In this document: one piece after another, positions 23,904 to 31,856 of the stretch
Layout of the letters: each line of letters begins with the position of its first letter
Position numbering within the stretch: the first letter of the stretch is position 1
DNA from: Paucibacter sp963740455
Lineage (GTDB): Bacteria; Pseudomonadota; Gammaproteobacteria; Burkholderiales; Burkholderiaceae_C
Assembly (NCBI GenBank): GCA_963740455.1
Contig: CAVUEF010000005.1
Coordinates: 20,229-84,228, forward strand
DNA: 64,000 nt
Direction: 5' to 3'
The notes under the pieces: model-generated
Told to the model about the DNA's origin: nothing
What the model saw: the letters and a program-made list of their open reading frames with translations, nothing else
The model's database searches: none
Position numbers and translations under genes: made by a program

Positions 23904-24794
23904 CTCACGCAGTTGTTCGATCAGGACTTTCATCTCCACCGAGATGTTGGTGAGCTCCAGCGCCGAGGCTTTGGAGCCCAGCGTGTTGGCTTCCCGTAGC
24001 AACTCCTGGATCAGGAAGTCCAGGCGCTTGCCGACCTCGCCGCCGAGCTTGAGCAGGCGCGCGATTTCATCCAGATGGGCGCGCAAGCGCGCCAGTTCTT
24101 CGGCGACGTCAATGCGTATCGAATAGGCGGCGGCCTCGTTCAAGGCGCGCTCCTGCAAGGCCTCGCGCGCAATCGTCTGGGCCGCGCCGGTTGCTTCCAG
24201 CGCCTCTTGCCAGCGTTCGAGAAAGCGCTGTTGCTGGCGCTTCACGACAGCGGGCACCAGCGGTTCGGCGAGGCTGGCGAGTTCACGCAGACGCTCGACG
24301 CGCTCCATCAGAATGCCGACCAGCTTGTCGCCTTCGCGCGCACGCGCATCGGCCAGACCCGCGATGCAACGCCTGGTGGCGTCCAGCGTCGCTTCGTCCA
24401 AGCGCTCGTTGCCGGTGCCGCCTTTGCACCACTGCAGCACCTCGTGCACGCTCAATGGCTGGGCGTTGGGAAGCCACCCCTGAACCGTGCTTTCGAGTCG
24501 CGACAGGCGGCTCAGCTGATCGAGCTGCGGCTGAGGCCAGGCTGTGTCTGATTCGCGCTGCGTGTTGATGCGCATCTCGATCTTGCCGCGCCGGAACTTC
24601 GCGCTGAGCAGTTCGCGCAAGGCCGGCTCGAGCGAGCGCAAGTCGTCGGGCAAGCGAAAACCCAGGTCAAGAAAGCGGCCGTTCACAGAGCGAAGCTCGA
24701 CGGTGACGGTGGCGCCAGCGCTGCTGACCGTATCACCGCCCTGAGCGGGCTGCGAGGAGGCGCTGGCATAACCGGTCATGCTGTAGACTGACAT
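23883..24794 (-). CDS. yicC: YicC/YloC family endoribonuclease
   Basis: A 303-residue member of the YicC family, endoribonucleases that cut structured RNA and affect small-RNA turnover. It begins SMTGYASA and has the N-terminal family block (VELRSVNGRFLDLGFRLPDDLRSLEPALRELL) and the C-terminal block (YSIRIDVAEELARLRAHLDE, KRLDFLIQELLREANTLGSK, SVEMKVLIEQLREQVQNIE). The ATG at 24794 was taken; the frame's upstream TTG at 24809 is less likely. It is divergent from the kinase gene. Its last 21 bases are duplicated at 21156, so it serves as an integration target. In related genomes gmk often follows yicC; here the accessory region does. Confidence 0.93.
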   Translation of the reverse strand: MSVYSMTGYASASSQPAQGGDTVSSAGATVTVELRSVNGRFLDLGFRLPDDLRSLEPALRELLSAKFRRGKIEMRINTQRESDTAWPQPQLDQLSRLSRLESTVQGWLPNAQPLSVHEVLQWCKGGTGNERLDEATLDATRRCIAGLADARAREGDKLVGILMERVERLRELASLAEPLVPAVVKRQQQRFLERWQEALEATGAAQTIAREALQERALNEAAAYSIRIDVAEELARLRAHLDEIARLLKLGGEVGKRLDFLIQELLREANTLGSKASALELTNISVEMKVLIEQLREQVQNIE

Positions 24795-24823
24795 ATAGCT
24801 TTCTGACAAGCGAAAATCGGATT

Positions 24824-25792
24824 ATGTCAAAGCCAAAACCGGCACCCTTGCCTGCGGGTACTGTCGTTGGGGGATATCAGATCGTCAAGCGGTTGGCAGC
24901 AGGCGGATTTGGCGTGGTGTATCTCGCCGAAGACCCTGAGCACCGGCTGGTCGCCCTGAAAGAGTACCTGCCGTCTTCATTGGCAGAACGTTCTCCAGGG
25001 GAGCTGACCCCACGCGTCAAGCCCGAAAAGCAACCTCTCTATCGACTGGGGCTGAAGAGCTTCTTCGAGGAGGGGCGCTCACTTGCCCAGATTTCGCACC
25101 CCAGCGTCGTGTCGGTGCTGAATTTCCTGCGCGAGAACGAAACCGTCTACATGGTGATGAATTACTTGCAGGGCGACACCTTGCAGGATTTCGTCGTCAC
25201 GGCGCGTGAACTCAAGCGCGACAAGGTGTTTCGCGAATCGACGATCCGCAGTCTGTTCGATGAAATTCTGCGTGGTCTGCGCATCGTGCACCAGCACAAG
25301 ATGCTGCATCTGGACATCAAGCCGGCCAACATCTTCATCACCAACGACAACAAGGCCGTGCTGCTGGACTTTGGCGCGGCGCGCGAAGTCTTGTCCAAGG
25401 AAGGCAACTTCATCCGTCCGATGTACACGCCGGGCTTCGCTGCGCCCGAGATGTACAAGCGCGACGGCACTTTGGGCCCCTGGACCGATATTTACGCGAT
25501 TGGCGCCTGCATCTACGCGTGCATGCAGGGGTATCCGCCGAACGATGCGCCGCAGCGCGTCGAGAAGGACCGCATCGCGCTGAGCCTGTCGCGCCTGCGC
25601 AATGTCTATTCGGACAATCTGATCGAGGTTGCCGAGTGGTGCATGTCGCTCGATCCACTGGCGCGTCCGCAATCGGTGTTCGCGCTACAAAAAGAACTGG
25701 CGCGCGAGACCGAACGACGCTACACGAAACTGAGTTTCAGCGAACGCCTGAAGTTGCAACTGGAGAACATCAAGACCGGGGTCAAGTCGTGA
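24824..25792 (+). CDS. serine/threonine protein kinase
   Basis: A 322-residue Hanks-type kinase without transmembrane segment. It has the glycine loop AAGGFGVVYLAED near residues 25-37, the ATP lysine in VALKEYLP, the catalytic loop LHLDIKPANIF near 164-174, DFG as LLDFGAARE and the P+1/APE region FAAPEMYKRDGTLGPWTDIYAIG. The short C-terminus (about 290-322) is basic. Its stop overlaps the GTG start of the PP2C gene, so kinase and phosphatase are coupled. This pair next to yicC and rph is a conserved block in Burkholderiales; substrates are unknown. Confidence 0.95.
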   Translation: MSKPKPAPLPAGTVVGGYQIVKRLAAGGFGVVYLAEDPEHRLVALKEYLPSSLAERSPGELTPRVKPEKQPLYRLGLKSFFEEGRSLAQISHPSVVSVLNFLRENETVYMVMNYLQGDTLQDFVVTARELKRDKVFRESTIRSLFDEILRGLRIVHQHKMLHLDIKPANIFITNDNKAVLLDFGAAREVLSKEGNFIRPMYTPGFAAPEMYKRDGTLGPWTDIYAIGACIYACMQGYPPNDAPQRVEKDRIALSLSRLRNVYSDNLIEVAEWCMSLDPLARPQSVFALQKELARETERRYTKLSFSERLKLQLENIKTGVKS

Positions 25793-26706
25793 GGTTCAGC
25801 GTGTTCCAGGTGAGCCGACGCGGTGGGCGCGAGAAGAACGAAGACCGCATGGGCTACAGCTACACGCGCGACGCGGGTCTGTTTGCCCTGGCCGATGGCA
25901 TGGGCGGACACCCCGAGGGTGAAGTGGCGGCGCAACTCGCGCTGCAAGGACTGTCCGCCTTGTTCCAGCGCAATGCCAAACCGGCATTGGCCGACCCCGC
26001 GCAGTTTCTGCAAGAGGGCATCCTGGCCGGGCACTTGCAGTTGCTGGCCTATTCGGCTTCAAAAGGCATGAGCGACACGCCGCGCACCACGCTGGTGGCT
26101 TGTGTGCTGCAAGGCAATTTCGCCTATTGGGCGCATTGCGGCGACTCGCGCCTCTACCTGGTACGCGGCGACAAGCTGATTGCCCGCACGCGCGATCATT
26201 CGTACCTCGAATTGCAAGAAGCACTCGGACGCAGCCCGGCCGCGGGCGAGAGCTTCAACCGCAACGTCCTGTTCACCTGTCTGGGCAGCCCTGGCAAGCC
26301 CATGGTCGATGCGACCGGCCCGCTGTTTCTGCAGGATGGCGACCGCCTGCTGCTGTGCTCGGACGGCCTGTGGGGAACGGTGGACGACGCTGTCATCACC
26401 GACCAGCTGGCCCGGCGCTCGATCGAGGAGGCGGTGCTTGAACTGGTCGAAATGGCGCTTCGAAATGGCGGGCCGCGCAGCGACAACGTGACCGCGTTGG
26501 CCATTGAATGGGAGGCGCCTGAAGCCGCCGAGTCATCACAGGGCATATCGACCCGGTCGCTCGGCGACGACGGATTCACGTCGACAATACAGGCGGCTCT
26601 GGCTGCTGGTGGGGGCGCCGGCGACCTCGACGAAGCCGAGATCGAGCGCTCGGTGCGCGAGATCAACGAGACCATCACCAAGCGCTCTCCCAAAAAACCT
26701 ACCTGA
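25789..26706 (+). CDS. PP2C-type protein phosphatase
   Basis: A 305-residue metal-dependent Ser/Thr phosphatase, predicted to reverse the action of the kinase encoded just before. Motifs are REKNEDRMGYS (metal Asp near residue 20), ALADGMGGHPEGE near 38, AHCGDSRLYLVRGD near 115, LLLCSDGLWGTVDD near 190 and GPRSDNVTALAIEW near 230. The GTG at 25789 overlaps the kinase stop as GTGA and brings the start right to the domain edge. The ~65-residue C-terminal tail is acidic and Ser/Gly-rich, ending KRSPKKPT. Confidence 0.94.
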   Translation: MRFSVFQVSRRGGREKNEDRMGYSYTRDAGLFALADGMGGHPEGEVAAQLALQGLSALFQRNAKPALADPAQFLQEGILAGHLQLLAYSASKGMSDTPRTTLVACVLQGNFAYWAHCGDSRLYLVRGDKLIARTRDHSYLELQEALGRSPAAGESFNRNVLFTCLGSPGKPMVDATGPLFLQDGDRLLLCSDGLWGTVDDAVITDQLARRSIEEAVLELVEMALRNGGPRSDNVTALAIEWEAPEAAESSQGISTRSLGDDGFTSTIQAALAAGGGAGDLDEAEIERSVREINETITKRSPKKPT

Positions 26707-26717
26707 CTGGAATCACG

Positions 26718-27443
26718 ATGACTTTTGTCCGCACGGACGCGCGAGGTGCAGCCGCTTTGCGCCCGGTACGCTTGACACGCCACTACACCAAACACGCCGA
26801 GGGTTCGGTGCTGATCGAATTCGGCCACACCAGGGTGCTGTGCACCGCCTCGGTCGAGGAACGCGTGCCGCCGCACAAACGCGGCAGCGGCGAGGGTTGG
26901 GTCACGGCCGAGTACGGCATGCTGCCGCGCGCCACCCACACGCGCAGCGACCGCGAGGCCGCCAAGGGCAAGCAGAGCGGGCGCACGCAGGAAATCCAGC
27001 GCCTGATCGGCCGTTCGATGCGCTGCGTGTTCGATTTGAAACGCTTGGGCGAACGCACCATCCAACTCGACTGCGATGTCCTGCAGGCCGACGGCGGCAC
27101 GCGCACCGCGGCCATCACCGGCGCCTATGTGGCGGCGCATGACGCGGTGAGCTGGCTGTTGGCGCAAGGCAGAATCAGCGAGTCGCCGCTGCGCGATGCG
27201 GTGGCCGCGATTTCGGTGGGCATGCTGGGCGGCCAGGCGCTGCTGGATCTGGAATACGTCGAGGACTCGGCCTGCGACACCGACATGAACGTGGTCATGA
27301 CCGGCGCGGGTGGCTTTGTCGAGTTGCAGGGCACGGCCGAAGGCGTGGCCTTCACGCGCGCACAGATGAACGAGATGGTCGCTTTGGCCGAGCAAGGCAT
27401 TGGCGAACTGCTGGCTTTGCAGCGTCAGACGCTCGGACTGTGA
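26718..27443 (+). CDS. rph: ribonuclease PH
   Basis: A 241-residue phosphorolytic 3'-5' exoribonuclease that trims tRNA 3' ends. Family segments are RPVRLTRHYTKHAEGSVLIE, VEERVPPHKRGSGEGWVTAEYGMLPRATHTR and GRTQEIQRLIGRSMRCV. The C-terminal half has LDCDVLQADGGTRTAAITGAYVA and the Asp-rich DTDMNVVMTGAGGFVELQGTAEG. Length and motifs are full. It starts 11 bases after the phosphatase gene and shares one base with rdgB. Confidence 0.97.
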   Translation: MTFVRTDARGAAALRPVRLTRHYTKHAEGSVLIEFGHTRVLCTASVEERVPPHKRGSGEGWVTAEYGMLPRATHTRSDREAAKGKQSGRTQEIQRLIGRSMRCVFDLKRLGERTIQLDCDVLQADGGTRTAAITGAYVAAHDAVSWLLAQGRISESPLRDAVAAISVGMLGGQALLDLEYVEDSACDTDMNVVMTGAGGFVELQGTAEGVAFTRAQMNEMVALAEQGIGELLALQRQTLGL

Positions 27444-28048
27444 TGCGCTTGGTGCTGGCCTCGAACAACGCCAAGAAGTTGGCGGAATTGCAGACGCTTT
27501 TTGCACCGCTGGACCTGAGCCTGGTGAGCCAGCAGTCGCTGGGCATTGCCGAGGCCGACGAGCCGTTTCACACCTTTGTCGAGAATGCCTTGGTCAAGGC
27601 CAGGCACGCAGCGCGGCACAGTGGTTCGGCGGCGCTGGCCGACGATTCGGGTTTGAGCGTGCAAGCACTGGCCGGGGCGCCCGGCGTGCTGTCGGCGCGC
27701 TACGCGACGCTGTTCGGCCGAGCCAGGAGCGACGACGAAAACAACGCGGTACTGCTCGAGCAGATGCGCGGCAAAGCCGATCGCGCGGCCCGCTTTGTCT
27801 GTGCACTCGTCGCGGTGCGCTCGGCGCAAGACCCGGAGCCGCTGATCGCGATGGGACGTTGGGAGGGTCAGGTCTTGACCCAGCGGCAAGGCGAGGGCGG
27901 CTTTGGCTACGACCCCTTGCTCTTCATCCCTGATTTGAACGCGAGCGTGGCCGAGCTGAGTGCCGAGCAGAAAAATCGGCTCAGCCACCGGGCACTGGCG
28001 GCACAGGACCTGCTGCGTCAGATGCGCGAGGTCTGGCATCTTGGCTGA
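27443..28048 (+). CDS. rdgB: XTP/dITP pyrophosphatase
   Basis: A 201-residue HAM1/RdgB enzyme that removes non-canonical purine nucleotides (ITP, dITP, XTP). It has the N-terminal LVLASNNAKKLAELQTL, then TFVENALVKARHAARHS, the catalytic region ALADDSGLSVQALAGAPGVLSARYA and EGGFGYDPLLFIPD followed by KNRLSHRALA. The ATG at 27443 shares its A with the rph stop; an in-frame GTG at 27440 is the alternative. rph-rdgB-hemW is a conserved order. Confidence 0.97.
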   Translation: MRLVLASNNAKKLAELQTLFAPLDLSLVSQQSLGIAEADEPFHTFVENALVKARHAARHSGSAALADDSGLSVQALAGAPGVLSARYATLFGRARSDDENNAVLLEQMRGKADRAARFVCALVAVRSAQDPEPLIAMGRWEGQVLTQRQGEGGFGYDPLLFIPDLNASVAELSAEQKNRLSHRALAAQDLLRQMREVWHLG

Positions 28049-29297
28049 TGCTGAAAAGCCGGTGGCCCTGCCGGGGCTCAATCCGGCAGCGGAACTTGAC
28101 AACGCACAGCGGCTGGTGCAACTGATGCGGGCGGGTACCTTGAATCTGCCGGCGCTGCCGCCGTTGTCGCTCTATGTGCACCTGCCCTGGTGCCTGAAGA
28201 AGTGCCCGTATTGCGATTTCAATTCGCATGCCTGGAGTGCAGGGACGGCGTTGCCCGTGGACGCCTATCTGGACGCCTTGCGCACCGATCTGGAGGCCAG
28301 CCTGCCATTGATCTGGGGCCGACGCGTGGTCAGCGTCTTCATCGGTGGCGGTACGCCGAGCCTGTTTTCGCCCGAGGCGATCGATCGCCTGCTGGCCGAG
28401 ATACGCAGCCGCGTCCAGCTTGAGCCCGGCTGCGAGATCACGCTCGAGGCGAACCCCGGCACTTTCGAAACAGATCGCTTCAAGGGCTTTCGCGGCGCTG
28501 GCGTGACGCGCCTGTCGATTGGCGTGCAAAGTTTCGACGACGCCAAGCTCGTTGCGCTGGGGCGCGTCCACAACGCGGGCCAGGCGCGCGCCGCCGTGCT
28601 CGAAGCCGCCGAGGCCTTCGAGACCTTCAACATCGACCTGATGTATGCGCTGCCGGGACAGAGCCTCGAAGAACTGGATCTGGATCTGGGCCAGGCCTTG
28701 GCTTTCAAGCCGCCGCATCTATCCGTCTATCACCTCACCATCGAACCCAACACGATGTTCGCCCTGCATCCGCCGACGCTGCCCGATGACGATCTGGCCT
28801 CGGACATGCTGGACTTGATCAGCGCGCGCACCACTGCCGTCGGGATGGACCGCTACGAGGTCTCGGCGTTTGCGCAGTCCGGCCACCGTTGTGCGCACAA
28901 CCTGAACTACTGGCAGTTCGGCGACTATCTCGGCATAGGCGCCGGTGCGCACAGCAAGCTGTCGTTTGCGCACCGCGTGTTGCGCCAGGTGCGCTGGCGC
29001 GAGCCGGCCGCCTATATGGCCCACGCGGCACAGGGCCGGGCCGTATCTAACGAGAACGAAGTCAAGCGCAGCGAGCTGCCCTTCGAGTTCATGCTGAATG
29101 CCTTGCGCTTGCGCGAAGGCGTCGAGCTGGCGCGCTTTGCCGAACGTACCGGCCTGCCTTTGAGCAGCATTCAGGCCGCGCTGAGCCAGGGGCGCGAGCG
29201 CGGACTGCTGGAGGTCGATAGAGCGTATCTGCGCCCCACCGAGCGCGGCTTTGATTTCTTGAGCGATCTGCAGTCGCTATTCCTGCCCAAGGCCTGA
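28041..29297 (+). CDS. hemW: radical SAM heme chaperone HemW
   Basis: HemW binds heme and a [4Fe-4S] cluster and delivers heme to respiratory enzymes; it lacks the CPO activity of HemN. The cluster motif is HLPWCLKKCPYCDFNSH (C-x3-C-x2-C). Other segments are VFIGGGTPSLFSP, ITLEANPGT, RLSIGVQSFDDAKLVALGR, NIDLMYALPGQS and HCAHNLNYWQFGDYLGIGAGAHS. There is no good ATG before the domain: a TTG at 28041, overlapping the rdgB stop, gives a ~28-residue lead and is preferred; ATG 28125 would sit too close to the first strand. About 418 residues. Confidence 0.93.
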   Translation: MADAEKPVALPGLNPAAELDNAQRLVQLMRAGTLNLPALPPLSLYVHLPWCLKKCPYCDFNSHAWSAGTALPVDAYLDALRTDLEASLPLIWGRRVVSVFIGGGTPSLFSPEAIDRLLAEIRSRVQLEPGCEITLEANPGTFETDRFKGFRGAGVTRLSIGVQSFDDAKLVALGRVHNAGQARAAVLEAAEAFETFNIDLMYALPGQSLEELDLDLGQALAFKPPHLSVYHLTIEPNTMFALHPPTLPDDDLASDMLDLISARTTAVGMDRYEVSAFAQSGHRCAHNLNYWQFGDYLGIGAGAHSKLSFAHRVLRQVRWREPAAYMAHAAQGRAVSNENEVKRSELPFEFMLNALRLREGVELARFAERTGLPLSSIQAALSQGRERGLLEVDRAYLRPTERGFDFLSDLQSLFLPKA

Positions 29298-29306
29298 GGC
29301 ACGGCG

Positions 29307-29322
29307 TGGCCCTTGCGGGCCA
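29307..29322. terminator. hairpin between convergent hemW and Rieske genes
   Basis: TGGCCC-TTGC-GGGCCA forms a perfect 6-bp stem centred between the two convergent stop codons, 2 bases from the Rieske gene stop. No clear T tract follows on either strand, so it may terminate weakly. Confidence 0.4.
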
Positions 29323-29324
29323 AA

Positions 29325-30437
29325 TCAAGCGGCCATGGCACGCCGATACCACTGGTGAAAATGGCGCATGCCATCTTCCATCGGACTCTGGTAGGGGCCG
29401 GTCTCGTTGTCGCCTCTGTCAAGCAAAGCCTTGCGGCCCAAGTCCATGCGCAGCGCGAGTTCGTCGTCCTCGATGCAGGTTTCCATATAGGCGGCCTGCT
29501 CGGCCTCGATGAAGTCGCGCTCGAAGGCGGCAATCTCTTCGGGGTAGTAGAACTCGACGATGTTGAGCGTCTTCTGGGGACTGACGGCGACCAGGGACGA
29601 GACCACCAGCACATGCGGATACCACTCGACCATGATGTGCGGGTAGTAGGTGAGCCAGATCGCGCCATGCTTGGGCAGTTTGCCGTTGTCGAACTTCAGC
29701 ACTTGCTCGTGCCACCTGGCGTAAACGGCCGAACCGGGACGGGCCAGGGCGTTTTGCACGCCCACCGTCTGCACCGAGTGGTGTGGGCCGAATTCCCAGG
29801 CCAGATCGTCGCAACTCACGAAGCTTCCCAACCCAGGATGAAACGGGACGACGTGGTAATCCTCCAGATAGACTTCGATGAAGGTCTTCCAGTTGTAGTC
29901 GCACTCGTGCACATGCATTTTGTCTAGCACATAGCCGCTGAAGTCGAGCTCGTCGCGCGGGCCAAGATTGCTCAGGTCGGCGCCCATGTCGCGGCCATTG
30001 TCTTCAAACAACAAGCCGTTCCATTCGCGCAAGCGGTAGCGGTTCAGGTGCAGGCAGGGGTCCTGGTCAAAGTGGGGGGCGCCCACCAAGTCGCCCTGCA
30101 GGTCATAAGTCCAGCGGTGCAGCGGACACACAATATTGTTTTTCGTGTTGCCACGGCCGCGCAGCATCAAGGCTTGCCGGTGGCGGCACACGTTGGAGAG
30201 CAGCTCGATACCGCTTTGCGTGCGCACCAGAACGCGCCCTTCACCCTCCTGGGGCAGGGCGTAGTAATCACCAATCTCAGGCACTGCAAGCGCGTGCCCG
30301 AGATAGCGCGGGCCGCGCTGGAATATCTGCTCCTTTTCCTTGCGAAAGAGGGACTCATCAAAATAGCTTGAAACGGAAAGCTGAGTGCTGTGGTGGCTGC
30401 GCTCAAGAGCGTCTGATGTGATGCTCAGGTCGGACAT
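29325..30437 (-). CDS. Rieske [2Fe-2S] ring-hydroxylating oxygenase alpha subunit
   Basis: A 370-residue non-heme iron oxygenase large subunit. The Rieske motif is CRHRQALMLRGRG...CPLHRWTYD (C-x-H, then C-x2-H, about residues 82-105). The mononuclear iron site is in the EVYLEDYHVVPFHPGLG segment (D-x2-H-x4-H near 205). The start MSDLSITSD at 30437 was chosen; the open frame upstream is unlike the family. No reductase or beta subunit is adjacent, so electrons come from elsewhere. The substrate is unknown; similar orphan proteins are widespread in Burkholderiales. It is divergent from xseB. Confidence 0.88.
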   Translation of the reverse strand: MSDLSITSDALERSHHSTQLSVSSYFDESLFRKEKEQIFQRGPRYLGHALAVPEIGDYYALPQEGEGRVLVRTQSGIELLSNVCRHRQALMLRGRGNTKNNIVCPLHRWTYDLQGDLVGAPHFDQDPCLHLNRYRLREWNGLLFEDNGRDMGADLSNLGPRDELDFSGYVLDKMHVHECDYNWKTFIEVYLEDYHVVPFHPGLGSFVSCDDLAWEFGPHHSVQTVGVQNALARPGSAVYARWHEQVLKFDNGKLPKHGAIWLTYYPHIMVEWYPHVLVVSSLVAVSPQKTLNIVEFYYPEEIAAFERDFIEAEQAAYMETCIEDDELALRMDLGRKALLDRGDNETGPYQSPMEDGMRHFHQWYRRAMAA

Positions 30438-30711
30438 GATCCAAAGGGGCTCTCCAGAAGCTGGTGTCTTGTCCCGTTCGCTCGTGCGCAAGCGGGATAT
30501 GCAGACGTCGAGATTGCATGCACGCAATCTCGTAAAGAGAATGGGGTGCGGTGTGGGCCGCGCGAGGGCGCAATTGTACCCAGCGCCGCTTCGTCCGGAC
30601 GGCATGCAAGGTAAACACGGCGAAATCATCGTGGCAAGGTTTGGCGCTGACCGGGTCATGCGGCGCTCGCGCCGCATATGCCTGACTACAATGGACGCTT
30701 TATCCGCTGCT

Positions 30712-30957
30712 ATGACCAAGACCTTGACCACCGCGGCACCCAAGCGCGCGACGCCGGCCAGCTACGAAGACGCGCTGGTCGAACTGGAGCGGCTGGTTGC
30801 CACCATGGAAGCCGGGCAATTGCCACTGGATCAATTGCTGGGCAGCTATCAACGCGGCGCGGAACTATTGGGCTATTGCCGCTCACGCTTGCAGGCCGTG
30901 GAGAGTCAAGTCAAGCTGCTGGAGGACGGCGAGCTGAAGGTGTGGGAGGGATCATAA
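30712..30957 (+). CDS. xseB: exodeoxyribonuclease VII small subunit
   Basis: An 81-residue XseB subunit, which assembles around XseA to degrade single-stranded DNA. Family helices are ASYEDALVELERLVATMEAG, LPLDQLLGSYQRGAELLGYC and LQAVESQVKLLEDGELKVW. The ATG at 30712 was chosen; an in-frame ATG at 30691 (MDALSAAMTK) is possible. TACAAT at 30686-30691 could be a -10 box. It starts the xseB-ispA-dxs run. Confidence 0.92.
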   Translation: MTKTLTTAAPKRATPASYEDALVELERLVATMEAGQLPLDQLLGSYQRGAELLGYCRSRLQAVESQVKLLEDGELKVWEGS

Positions 30958-30959
30958 GT

Positions 30960-31850
30960 ATGCGAACCGCAGAGTTCGAACCATGGGTGAGCAAGACCTT
31001 GCAGGATGTCGAAGCTGCGCTTGAACTGTGGGTGCCGAACGACTCGCCTGCCGGTCTTGGCAAGGCGATGCGCTACGCCGTGCTGGGCGCGGGCAAGCGG
31101 CTGCGCCCCTTGCTCGTGATGGCGACCTGCGAAGCCGTCGGTGGCCAACGTGAGGCGGCGCTGAGAGCGGCCTGCTCGGTGGAGTTGATACATGCTTATT
31201 CGCTGGTGCACGACGACATGCCTTGCATGGACAACGACGTGCTGCGCCGCGGCAAGCCCACCGTGCACGTTCGATTCGGTGAGGCGCAGGCCATGTTGGC
31301 GGGCGACGCCATGCAGGCGCTCGCCTTTGAAGTACTGACGCCCGACGCTGATCAGGTGCCGTTAGCCTTGCAGGCCCGTCTGTGCGCGCTGCTGGCGCGT
31401 TCGGCCGGACACGCCGGCATGGCAGGTGGCCAGGCGATCGATCTGGCCAGCGTCGGCCATCCCTTGAATGAAGCGTCCTTGCGCGACATGCACAGGCGCA
31501 AGACCGGCATGCTGCTGCAAGCCAGCGTCATGATGGGCGCGGCCTGCGGAGTTTGCAGTGCTGCCACGCTGGCGGCACTTGCTGAGTATGGATCTGCGAT
31601 CGGGCTGGCCTTTCAAGTGATCGATGACATTCTCGATGTGACTCAGGATTCTGACGTGCTTGGCAAGACTGCGGGCAAGGACAGGGACGCCAACAAGCCG
31701 ACCTTTGTCAGCGTGTTGGGTTTGGAGTCCGCAAAGCGCCATGCCCAGGAGTTGCGCGATCAGGCTCACATCGCTTTGTCCACCAGTGATCTTGTCAATA
31801 CGGACTGGTTGCTCAGGCTTGCCGACAAGGTCGTTGAACGGGACAGCTGA
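30960..31850 (+). CDS. ispA: farnesyl (polyprenyl) diphosphate synthase
   Basis: A 296-residue trans-prenyltransferase making farnesyl diphosphate from IPP and DMAPP/GPP. It has the first Asp-rich motif VHDDMPCMDNDVLRRGKPT near residue 82, GKRLRPLLVMATCEAVGG before it, and the second motif FQVIDDILDVTQDSDVLGKTAGKD near 220. It starts 2 bases after the xseB stop. dxs follows 6 bases after its own stop, linking prenyl elongation with the first enzyme of the MEP pathway. Confidence 0.95.
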   Translation: MRTAEFEPWVSKTLQDVEAALELWVPNDSPAGLGKAMRYAVLGAGKRLRPLLVMATCEAVGGQREAALRAACSVELIHAYSLVHDDMPCMDNDVLRRGKPTVHVRFGEAQAMLAGDAMQALAFEVLTPDADQVPLALQARLCALLARSAGHAGMAGGQAIDLASVGHPLNEASLRDMHRRKTGMLLQASVMMGAACGVCSAATLAALAEYGSAIGLAFQVIDDILDVTQDSDVLGKTAGKDRDANKPTFVSVLGLESAKRHAQELRDQAHIALSTSDLVNTDWLLRLADKVVERDS

Positions 31851-31856
31851 ACCGCC